DNA of 64,000 nt, from assembly GCA_029931535.1 (NCBI GenBank), contig JAQPZY010001548.1, forward strand, positions 1,038,501 through 1,102,500, read 5' to 3'. The stretch comes from Margaritifera margaritifera (taxonomy: Eukaryota > Mollusca > Bivalvia > Unionida > Margaritiferidae). Numbering within the stretch: the first letter of the stretch is position 1; every line of letters begins with the position of its first letter. Shown piece after piece: positions 61,901 through 64,000 of the stretch. Position numbers and translations under genes: made by a program. The notes under the pieces are model-generated. The model worked only from the letters and a program-made list of their open reading frames with translations, made no database searches and had not been told where the DNA came from.

Positions 61901-63643
61901 CTGGAGACCAAATTTCGATTGGATTTTGCTCCAACTTTGTAAATAAGCTTAGATCTTATACTTAACTTTTATAATAAGTGAGATCTGCACATATTAATTG
62001 GATGATCATGCATCTGATTTGTCGAGCTTGTTACCTCTGGATCTAGAGACTGTTTCTCATCTGGGTTTGATAAAACTTTGTATATTATGAGCAAGAGATT
62101 ATGAATAGGGCTGTTACATTTAAACATACATGGTACCCAGGGAAGGCAGATGTTTTAAATATATATGCCAGGGTACTCTGATTACTCAAAGAGTTCATAT
62201 GAAACTGATACAAAATTCTAAATAGCATCTGTAGCATGACCACTCCAAATTGAATGTGCCTTCCCTGGGCCCCAAGTATGTTTTACTAGAATAGCCCATA
62301 ATTATTATGCCTTTATTTTTGGAAAGAATTTTTATTGTACTACAGTAAAATAGGTAAAATCAACAAGATATGAAGTTTGGGAGATAGTTTACGTAGGGTT
62401 ATGTTTTTTTTTTAAAACAATACTGCTTAGTAAAATGGCCAACTGTCAAGTTATGTATTCCAGGTGAACAATAGCAGGTCCTGTTGGACCTCTGTTTTCT
62501 GGCCATCTTTTTGTTCTTTGATTTGTAAATATATATAGAAGGATATTTTATGACTGTTACTTAAATAGTTTTGTTTAAATGTATGTACTTCTTTGTTATT
62601 TTATCAGAATACATTAAGGGAGAATAGGTTTTAGCTTATTGTGTACACTTTAAAGAGATTGTCATTATTATTACTTGTAATTTTTATGGTTTGCTTTAGA
62701 AAGTAATATTAATTCATCCATGTGATTATGATATCTGTACCTTTTGAAAGTGAAAAAAAATCTCCTTCCAAAATATAACTTTGGTTTTTAGTATTGTGTT
62801 GCACCAAAAAAGTAGTTTTACTATGATTTCTTTGCAGCTTGTAACTGTGATCTGTATGGCTCTTATGGTGTGACCTGTGACCAAGAGATTGGACAGTGTA
62901 ACTGCCGACCCAACTTTGAGGGGCTGATGTGTCAGAAATGTCTGAAGGGGCTCTACAACTACCCCATCTGTGAAGGTAAAATTGTTTGTTATAAGTAAGT
63001 CGGGAACCAACTGATTATTAATGCTAGTAACCAGTCAGCTTGCAGAAATAACCAACTGATTATTAAAGCTAGTAACCAGTCAGCTTGCAGACATCTCATA
63101 CATTGGACTTTTTTTGTTAAATTTTCAAATCAGTAATAAATCAGAATTTTTCCTTAGCAAGTATATTCAGTCAGAGAGTTGTGTATGGTTGTAATGATAA
63201 TTTTAATGTTTGATAAGTTTTCTAGAAAAGGTCTGAAAAGTTGAACTGTAGTTGAATGACCTATGCTGTAGATTATTTTATTATTGTGATTAATAAGACA
63301 ACAAACTTGTTACTGTTTGCTTGACAGTGCTATGTTAACATTTCACTGTCTTTGCTTGCTTTACAATCATAAGTCAATTTAAGCAGATGCCTTGTTTGTG
63401 TACTTGATTATTGTGTTGTTATGACAGCTAGACCCATTTTGTAATGGAAAACTTTGTCTCTTTCAGAGTGCAACTGTAACCCTGCAGGGGCAAAGGAAGT
63501 TCCAGGATTCCTCCTGGGTGGGTGTGGCAATGTGATCCCAGGGCTGCTGTGTGAATGTAAAGAGAGGGTGATGGGGAGATTCTGTGACATCTGCAAGCCA
63601 GGCTACTGGAACCTGAACCGTAACAATCTTCTAGGATGTGATG
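29884..63643 (+). CDS. LAMA5: Laminin subunit alpha (alpha-5/LanA-like), 5' part, 12 exons, partial at both ends
   Basis: Twelve exons join without a frame break: 29884-30120, 33501-33671, 40167-40386, 41745-41863, 43925-44015, 47658-47754, 49849-50024, 55160-55297, 55816-55953, 58756-58890, 62838-62975 and 63467-63643. The product runs from the middle of an LN domain (residues 1 to about 148 of the visible part) through nine LE modules of eight cysteines each. Laminin alpha chains form secreted alpha-beta-gamma trimers, and their LN domains polymerise the basement-membrane network. The motifs [29 protein letters not shown] and KDISIGGRC are alpha-chain LN signatures. The alpha-5/LanA assignment rests on remembered family sequence and is less certain than 'laminin alpha'. 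Eleven introns are GT-AG or, in one case, GC-AG. The signal peptide, first LN half and everything after LE9 are missing from the window. Confidence 0.93.
30425..30773. repeat. Degenerate tandem array, same family as 61110-62500, split by a transposon
   Basis: Phrases ATCTGTGCATATTAATGAGA and TCTGATTGGCTGAGCTTG recur. The tail ATTATGCCTTTATTTTTAGA ... GTGAGATAGTTTACATAGG matches 62309-62400. After the transposon, CATAAGTTATGTAAGCCAGG (33409) corresponds to TCAAGTTATGTATTCCAGG at 62447. Confidence 0.8.
31107..31312 (+). pseudogene. Tigger/pogo transposase N-terminal relic
   Basis: The frame begins [40 protein letters not shown], and then stops. A shifted frame continues [14 protein letters not shown] to a stop at 31312. 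This is the helix-turn-helix with the usual 'S-R-x-V-A-A-E' turn and the 'I-K-x-K-R' linker of CENP-B/Tigger proteins. Frameshift and truncation make it inactive. Confidence 0.8.
31724..33204. mobile_element. TIR element nested in the 2.6-kb transposon
   Basis: The left end is TACATCACTCCCTCGATAAC, and the right end on the other strand is TACATACGCCTCTCACTCGA then TAAC. Sub-terminal copies of the end motif occur inside (CGCTTATAACACGG near 31752; CACTTATAGTGCGG near 33138). No transposase is recognisable. A C-run lies at 33050-33059. Confidence 0.65.
33501..33671 (+). CDS. LAMA5: Laminin alpha exon 2 of the visible set (LN domain, C-terminal part)
   Basis: The exon encodes 57 codons, phase 0 on both sides. 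The acceptor is CCATTTCAG at 33500, and the donor follows AGAAGG as GTATAT at 33672. The peptide opens [18 protein letters not shown], carries [20 protein letters not shown], and ends DPTVSRR. This matches the alpha-5-type LN domain, in which a Val-Asn-Gly-Arg-Pro block precedes the 'lateral' Arg-Leu-Arg strand. The NFT triplet is a possible N-glycosylation sequon. The preceding intron (30121-33500) is largely filled by a Tigger-like transposon. Confidence 0.93.
33737..33830. mobile_element. One end of a pogo-type DNA transposon
   Basis: CAGTAGGACCCCGCTATAGC after a TA, with an internal echo GATCGCGCTATGTCCCG. The text has the form of a CAGT...GGACCCCGCTATA terminus, but no matching right end was found downstream, so the element is truncated or its partner is too diverged. 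Confidence 0.5.
34173..34341. repeat. 169-bp block, copy 1 (left of G-rich minisatellite)
   Basis: It contains AAGTTCTGAAATCCTACATC, a locally repeated CGTCGTCTAGTCAT.GTAAAT phrase and GAGACTGAGCTTGGGCTCT. It aligns end to end with 35216-35384. Changes in copy 2 are mostly at CpG sites of copy 1. Confidence 0.92.
34345..34820. repeat. G-rich minisatellite, unit about 32-36 bp
   Basis: Phrases TATGGAGATCTATGTAGG and GTGGAGGTGGGGTTAGAGG alternate with length variation. The plus strand is strongly G-biased and rich in GGTGGAGGTGGGG runs. Confidence 0.92.
35216..35384. repeat. 169-bp block, copy 2 (right of G-rich minisatellite)
   Basis: It has the same length as 34173-34341, the same orientation, and starts 1,043 bases away. 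Confidence 0.92.
38540..39465 (+). pseudogene. DIRS-type retrotransposon tyrosine-recombinase relic
   Basis: Plus-strand frames read [20 protein letters not shown] then [20 protein letters not shown], the N-terminal core-binding region of DIRS recombinases. From about 38820 KWNLPWVLK and [15 protein letters not shown] follow. The box normally carrying the first catalytic Arg reads GKICEI, so that Arg is missing. Near 39297 [12 protein letters not shown] keeps the His-x-x-Arg box. The final box reads [13 protein letters not shown], with Cys where the nucleophilic Tyr is expected. Several stops and frameshifts occur. The element is dead. An RT/RNase H part to its left was not recognised. Confidence 0.8.
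40167..40386 (+). CDS. LAMA5: Laminin alpha exon 3 of the visible set (end of LN domain plus LE module 1)
   Basis: The exon starts after TTTTTTTGCAG (ends 40166) and encodes 73 codons plus one base. It begins [20 protein letters not shown], the standard LN-to-LE1 junction. LE1 has its eight cysteines: CVC, NSC, ICEC, DQC, EFC and the last in FICE. The usual Cys-Cys-Pro-Gly after the seventh cysteine is replaced by Asp-Ala-Ala-Arg-Gly, so a ninth cysteine seen in many alpha chains is absent. The 3' end is unusual. Reading the nearby GT (40391) as donor breaks the frame. Using the non-canonical donor GCAAGT at 40387 restores it and makes the split codon a proline in CEPCQC, as expected between LE modules. 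Confidence 0.9.
40387..41744 (+). other. Laminin intron 3 of the visible set, GC-AG type
   Basis: The donor is GCAAGT and the acceptor TTTTAG. The first 400 bases show nothing. From about 40780 the intron holds a tandem repeat with AGGTCA motifs. Confidence 0.8.
40780..41595. repeat. Degenerate tandem array, unit about 110-120 bp, with AGGTCA direct repeats
   Basis: Phrases GAAGGAAGAAGCCTAT, GGGGTCAAAAGGTCAAAG, GTTTCTGCACAA and CTTGACCAAAGG recur about every 110-120 bases, four to five units. At 40977 two AGGTCA motifs are spaced by three bases (DR3), and at 41266 two are spaced by one (DR1). The element ends GGTACTCTTGTTTA, as do other arrays in the window. Confidence 0.75.
41745..41863 (+). 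CDS. LAMA5: Laminin alpha exon 4 of the visible set (first part of LE module 2)
   Basis: The exon is 119 bases, two completing a split codon plus 39 codons. The acceptor is AATTTTAG at 41744, and the donor is GTAAGT at 41864. The peptide runs [17 protein letters not shown], then [13 protein letters not shown]. The Gly-Gly-Gly-Val-Cys turn is the hallmark of the second LE module of laminin alpha chains. The exon ends in phase 0, so LE2 is split over two exons. The 5' partner is the GC-donor exon ending at 40386. Confidence 0.92.
41864..43924 (+). other. Laminin intron 4 of the visible set
   Basis: GT-AG. It holds the SINE at 42110. The remainder (42300-43924) is AT-rich with no recognised feature. 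Confidence 0.75.
42110..42297 (+). mobile_element. tRNA-derived SINE (family B)
   Basis: It starts TGGTAGCACAGTTGGTAGAG (A-box) and has GGTTCAGTACC (B-box). The body GCACTGGTTGGCTGCC and GGGAAAAGCACTTAGCTCTC and the tail AGCCAATAATATGTTAAAAG are shared with the copy at 44204. Confidence 0.8.
43925..44015 (+). CDS. LAMA5: Laminin alpha exon 5 of the visible set (second part of LE module 2)
   Basis: The exon encodes 30 codons plus one base. The acceptor is TTGATTCTTGCAG at 43924, and the donor is GTAAGT at 44016. The peptide [20 protein letters not shown] completes LE2, with its last cysteine in NMCK. The single trailing base pairs with the first two bases of the next exon to give a proline codon before the LE3 cysteines. 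Downstream introns are mostly phase 1, and this one sets that pattern. Confidence 0.92.
44204..44393 (+). mobile_element. tRNA-derived SINE (family B)
   Basis: It starts GTGGCTCAGTTGGTAGAGCA and has a B-box-like GGTCTGATACCC. The tail AGCCAATAATGTGTTGCAAG matches the copy at 42110. It ends in a short A/C-rich tail. Confidence 0.8.
44484..44705. mobile_element. Double-hairpin MITE, copy D (opposite orientation)
   Basis: It starts TACCATCTCTACTCGCGTAT and ends GAGTATATATGGTA. The hairpin with GACCCAGATC stems comes first and the one with GACCCTGATC stems second, so the copy is inverted relative to copies B, C, E and F. Confidence 0.92.
45948..46446. repeat. 36-bp tandem repeat, about 14 copies
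   Basis: CAGGATTGGACAGTATTAAT recurs every 36 bases with TGTATATTGTAG / TGCATATTGTAG / GTGGATGC variants. The period is a multiple of three, which creates open frames with a 12-residue repeat that are not genes. Confidence 0.96.
47658..47754 (+). CDS. LAMA5: Laminin alpha exon 6 of the visible set (first part of LE module 3)
   Basis: The exon is 97 bases, two plus 31 codons plus two. The acceptor is CAAATTTCAG at 47657, and the donor is GTAACT at 47755. The peptide contains [19 protein letters not shown], then [12 protein letters not shown], giving six of the eight LE3 cysteines. The phase-2 exit means LE3 is finished by the next exon. The 3' intron holds a copy of the double-hairpin MITE and a 37-bp tandem array. 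Confidence 0.92.
48109..48329. mobile_element. Double-hairpin MITE, copy E
   Basis: The ends are TACCATATATACTCGTGTAA and CGAGTATATATGGTA. The hairpin stems are CATAGACCCTGATCTGCC / GCAGATCAGGGTCTGTG and GCATAGACCCAGATCTGCC / GGCAGATCTGGGTCTATGC. Confidence 0.93.
48707..49344. repeat. 37-bp tandem repeat, about 17 copies, each with a 3' splice-site-like tract
   Basis: AGATATCAAAGTATAAACCC followed by ATTCTTCCTGCTTTAAC repeats with a 37-base period and very low divergence. Each unit ends in a pyrimidine-rich stretch and ACAG. Confidence 0.96.
49849..50024 (+). CDS. LAMA5: Laminin alpha exon 7 of the visible set (end of LE3 plus LE module 4)
   Basis: The exon is 176 bases, one completing a serine codon, 58 codons, and one trailing base. 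The acceptor is TTTCTTTACAG at 49848, and the donor is GTAAGT at 50025. It begins [20 protein letters not shown], finishing LE3 and opening LE4. LE4 has all eight cysteines and ends [12 protein letters not shown] is a possible glycosylation sequon. The Tyr/Phe-x-Tyr/Phe-Pro-x-Cys loop 4 recurs in the following modules and is typical of the alpha-3/5 class short arm. Confidence 0.93.
50394..51563. repeat. 1.2-kb dispersed repeat, copy 1
   Basis: Shared landmarks with 59404-60602 include AATGAGATATTGAAAT, TGTATTTCCATATTTAGGCC, AAAAATGCCTAAAAAG-like, AGTTTTCCACAT, GCTTGCCAA, GCAGCC.TTAAT and a terminal CTCGTGACAAT. No open frame is conserved between the copies, so it is treated as non-coding. 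Confidence 0.85.
51585..51729. mobile_element. Foldback element with arms of about 60 bp
   Basis: The left arm AGTAATTCAGTCCTGATTGC ... GTTGTCAGCATCAGAAAATC pairs with the right arm GATTTTTTTATGCTGACAAC ... GCAATCAGAATTGTATTACT, around a short spacer near 51655. Confidence 0.85.
51845..52310 (-). pseudogene. Possible Crypton/DUF3504-type tyrosine-recombinase C-terminal relic
   Basis: Read on the minus strand from about 52300, frames give [20 protein letters not shown], then [17 protein letters not shown] and CVIDSDSG. This layout resembles the tail after the recombinase box (position of the Tyr as His here) followed by an 'N-C-T-I/F' and acidic 'DSDS' terminus seen in such proteins. Frames are broken, and the catalytic core is not found upstream. 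The family call is a weak inference. Confidence 0.3.
52586..52916 (+). mobile_element. tRNA-derived SINE (family A) with 48-bp flanking direct repeats
   Basis: The SINE proper spans about 52634-52868. It starts GGGGCCCCAGGTGGTCGAGT, has the A-box TGGTCGAGTGG and a B-box-like GGGTTCCAGTC, and ends in AATGGCATTAAACCCATAAA. It is flanked by 52586-52633 and 52869-52916, both containing CCATCATGTCTTCTTGCAGG, differing at three of 48 positions. Confidence 0.9.
53975..54148 (+). CDS. Short open frame inside the hAT-like element
   Basis: The frame is 57 codons from ATG to TAG, beginning [20 protein letters not shown] and then acidic (DETREDE). 'Lys-Gln...Ile-x-x-Phe-Phe' starts followed by acidic and Ser-rich text are common at the N terminus of hAT and related zinc-finger transposases, so it may be a transposase start. 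No zinc finger or catalytic region follows. Expression is not indicated. Confidence 0.35.
   Translation: MLKQNITDFFRKLSEMERSSVKDETREDEISDGLLPTEHSAESCDTEITGMMSFTTV
54355..54530. mobile_element. Foldback element nested in the hAT-like transposon
   Basis: The left arm AAACTCTATCACTGTAGT and AAAATGTCAGAATATCT pairs with the right arm AGATATTCTGACATTTTC and ACTACAGTGATAGAGTTTC, with an AT-rich spacer of about 75 bases. Confidence 0.9.
55160..55297 (+). CDS. LAMA5: Laminin alpha exon 8 of the visible set (LE module 5, single-exon module)
   Basis: The exon is 138 bases (2 + 45 codons + 1), phase 1 at both ends. The acceptor is TTATTTACAG at 55159, and the donor is GTAAGC at 55298. It encodes one complete LE module, [18 protein letters not shown] through [11 protein letters not shown], with eight cysteines. 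NAS is a possible glycosylation sequon. The symmetrical phase makes the exon removable or duplicable without a frameshift, which is the usual explanation for laminin short-arm growth. Confidence 0.93.
55298..55815 (+). other. Laminin intron 8 of the visible set
   Basis: GT-AG, 518 bases. The only structure is a 43-base near-tandem duplication (ATTATTATCATGCTAAATAT near 55688 and 55733). Confidence 0.8.
55816..55953 (+). CDS. LAMA5: Laminin alpha exon 9 of the visible set (LE module 6, single-exon module)
   Basis: The exon is 138 bases (2 + 45 codons + 1), phase 1 at both ends. The acceptor is TTGATTCCAG at 55815, and the donor is the weak GTTTGT at 55954. The peptide runs [19 protein letters not shown] to [11 protein letters not shown] with eight cysteines. 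The donor departs from consensus at positions +3 to +4. Read-through would reach a TAA at 55974. A 24-base exact copy of part of this exon lies in the downstream intron (56735-56758). Confidence 0.92.
56364..56536. repeat. 33-bp tandem repeat, about five copies
   Basis: GTGAAATGATAAAATTGTTT followed by AAACACTTGTCAA repeats with a 33-base period. Later copies read AGAACTAGTCAA. Confidence 0.93.
56735..56758 (+). repeat. 24-base exact copy of laminin exon 9 sequence inside the next intron
   Basis: The 24 bases from TCTTGTGCC to ACTTTGGA are identical to 55914-55937 in the same orientation. Similarity stops on both sides. Confidence 0.9.
57187..57407. mobile_element. Double-hairpin MITE, copy F
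   Basis: It starts TACCATATATACTCGCATAC and ends CGCGAGTATATATGTTA. The first hairpin has stems ACATAGACCCTGATCTGCC / AGATCAGGGTCTAAGT. The second has stems CTGCATAGACCCAGATCTGC / GCAGATCTGGGTCTATGCAG. The loops contain GCATAATGTGC and GCGCATTATG. Confidence 0.93.
58756..58890 (+). CDS. LAMA5: Laminin alpha exon 10 of the visible set (LE module 7, single-exon module)
   Basis: The exon is 135 bases (2 + 44 codons + 1), phase 1 at both ends. The acceptor is ATATTTCTAG at 58755, and the donor is GTGAGT at 58891. It encodes [19 protein letters not shown] through [11 protein letters not shown] with eight cysteines. Its last bases and the donor itself are the first copy of a 52-bp minisatellite that fills the start of the next intron. 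Confidence 0.93.
58883..59395 (+). repeat. 52-bp minisatellite starting on the exon 10 splice donor
   Basis: The first unit begins in the exon (CTGTGTTC at 58883) and runs through the donor GTGAGTATACCACAATATC. Later units read CTGTGTTCATGAGTATACCA, followed by a CTCTTTATTTAGCAAACACT-like stretch. About ten units are present, degenerate in length. Confidence 0.92.
59404..60640. repeat. 1.2-kb dispersed repeat, copy 2, interrupting the minisatellite
   Basis: It aligns with 50394-51563 through most of its length. Its right end has a palindrome: AAAATATTCCACTTGTGAAG (60534) pairs with CTTCACTTGTGAAATATTTC (60615). Confidence 0.85.
60661..60735 (+). repeat. Detached tail of the 52-bp minisatellite
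   Basis: AGCAAACACTACCTGGTCTC, then TGTTCATGAGTATACC and TTTATTTAGCAAACACTGG, match the array that ends at 59395. Confidence 0.9.
61110..62500. repeat. Degenerate tandem array, unit about 148 bp, about seven units (pearl/HINE-like)
   Basis: CTCTGGAGGCCATATTTCTG-like phrases recur at about 61192, 61340, 61484, 61606, 61754, 61902 and 62042. Each is followed by TTTTGATCAAACTTG-like, ATCATCAAGAT-like and GATCTTGCATCTGATTGGCT-like phrases. A unique tail follows and ends near GGTCCTGTTGGACCTCTG, a small hairpin. Confidence 0.8.
62838..62975 (+). CDS. LAMA5: Laminin alpha exon 11 of the visible set (LE module 8, single-exon module)
   Basis: The exon is 138 bases (2 + 45 codons + 1), phase 1 at both ends. 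The acceptor is ATTTCTTTGCAG at 62837, and the donor is GTAAAA at 62976. The peptide runs [20 protein letters not shown], then [11 protein letters not shown], with eight cysteines. Loop 4 has Leu-Tyr-Asn-Tyr-Pro, close to the equivalent penultimate short-arm module of vertebrate alpha-5. Confidence 0.93.
62976..63466 (+). other. Laminin intron 11 of the visible set
   Basis: GT-AG, 491 bases. A near-tandem duplication of ACCAACTGATTATTAA...AACCAGTCAGCTTGCAGA (63007 and 63050) is the only structure. Confidence 0.85.
63467..63643 (+). CDS. LAMA5: Laminin alpha exon 12 of the visible set (LE module 9)
   Basis: The exon is 177 bases (2 + 58 codons + 1), phase 1 at both ends. The acceptor is GTCTCTTTCAG at 63466, and the donor is GTAACC at 63644. 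The module is longer than its neighbours because of an insertion between the second and third cysteines ([14 protein letters not shown]). It then continues [21 protein letters not shown] and ends LLGC. In alpha-5 chains a module of this shape (KPG-Y/F-W, N-x-x-G-C) occupies the equivalent late short-arm position. The gene continues to the right of the window. Confidence 0.92.
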
Positions 63644-64000
63644 GTAACCAGTTTTCTGTTATTATGCCCCCCTCCACCAAAGAAATTTAGAGTGGTATAC
63701 TGGAATCAGTTTGTCCATCTGTCCGACTGTCACAAATTTGTTTACTTAATATTTCCTGAATCCTTTTGAGATATCTTCATGAAACTTTGTAGGCTTATGT
63801 ATCATCACGAGACATTTTGTCCTGTAAAAAATGGAGTCTGTCTGATCAGCATTTTAAGAGATATCCCAGTTTTTATTACAAATTGTGTCTGTTCATTAGT
63901 CCATCTGTCACACTTTTGTCTGGTTAATTTATCCAGAACTATTTCTGGAGATATTAACTAGATATATATCTCCAGGGATATTTTCATGAGACTTGGTTTG
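63644..64000 (+). other. Start of the laminin intron after exon 12
   Basis: From about 63665 the text (TATGCCCCCCTCCACCAAAG, GTTTGTCCATCTGTCCGACT) resembles common bivalve dispersed repeats. No exon is seen before the window ends. Confidence 0.6.

Larger units (their letters stand above)
58891..62837 (+). other. Laminin intron 10 of the visible set
   Basis: GT-AG. It consists of the 52-bp minisatellite, an inserted 1.2-kb repeat, more minisatellite (60661-60735), a (GTAC)n/(TTAC)n-type microsatellite near 60885-60940, and a tandem array at 61110-62500. 62520-62837 shows no feature. Confidence 0.8.

Overview
This is an AT-rich, intron-dominated stretch of an animal nuclear genome. Its only recognisable host gene is the 5' part of a laminin alpha-chain gene on the plus strand. 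Twelve exons between 29884 and 63643 (1,837 coding bases, 612 codons plus one base) join in frame. They encode the second half of a laminin N-terminal (LN) domain followed by nine laminin-type EGF-like (LE) modules. The wording of the LN domain and the run of one-exon LE modules ending in a Tyr/Phe-Pro-x-Cys loop are closest to the alpha-5 / Drosophila LanA class. The signal peptide and first half of the LN domain are not visible in the first 29.9 kb, and the rest of the gene lies past the right edge.

The repeat content suggests a mollusc, most likely a bivalve. It includes tRNA-derived SINEs, arrays of 145-165 bp degenerate units resembling the oyster 'pearl'/HINE type, RTE/CR1/jockey-like LINE relics, a DIRS-type relic, and several families of TA-flanked pogo/Tigger-like elements. 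This is inference, because no taxonomic marker other than laminin is present.

Layout. Positions 1-29883 lie upstream of the first visible exon, as intron or 5' flank. They hold a SINE, a 69-bp satellite of about 51 units (4630-8145) bracketed by a dispersed repeat, a 45-bp tandem repeat, a 750-bp TIR element, and a GC-richer promoter-like patch (17.2-18.0 kb). A minus-strand LINE relic (18.5-20.5 kb), a plus-strand LINE relic with a nested SINE (21.4-23.5 kb) and two more TIR elements follow. Positions 29884-40386 hold exons 1-3, with nested Tigger-like transposons, a G-rich minisatellite and a DIRS tyrosine-recombinase relic in the introns. Positions 41745-63643 hold exons 4-12. Several of these introns carry their own minisatellite (36, 37, 33 and 52 bp units), and the region also has further SINEs, a hAT-like element, foldback elements and copies of a 221-bp double-hairpin MITE.

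No clearly new multi-gene system is visible. The strongest unusual signals are a GC-AG intron needed to keep the laminin frame, a minisatellite that starts exactly on a laminin 5' splice site, a six-copy MITE made of two related hairpins that differ by a compensatory base pair, and a hAT-like element with matching target-site duplications. All splice sites were placed by hand from frame continuity and consensus sites. No alignment or database search was run.
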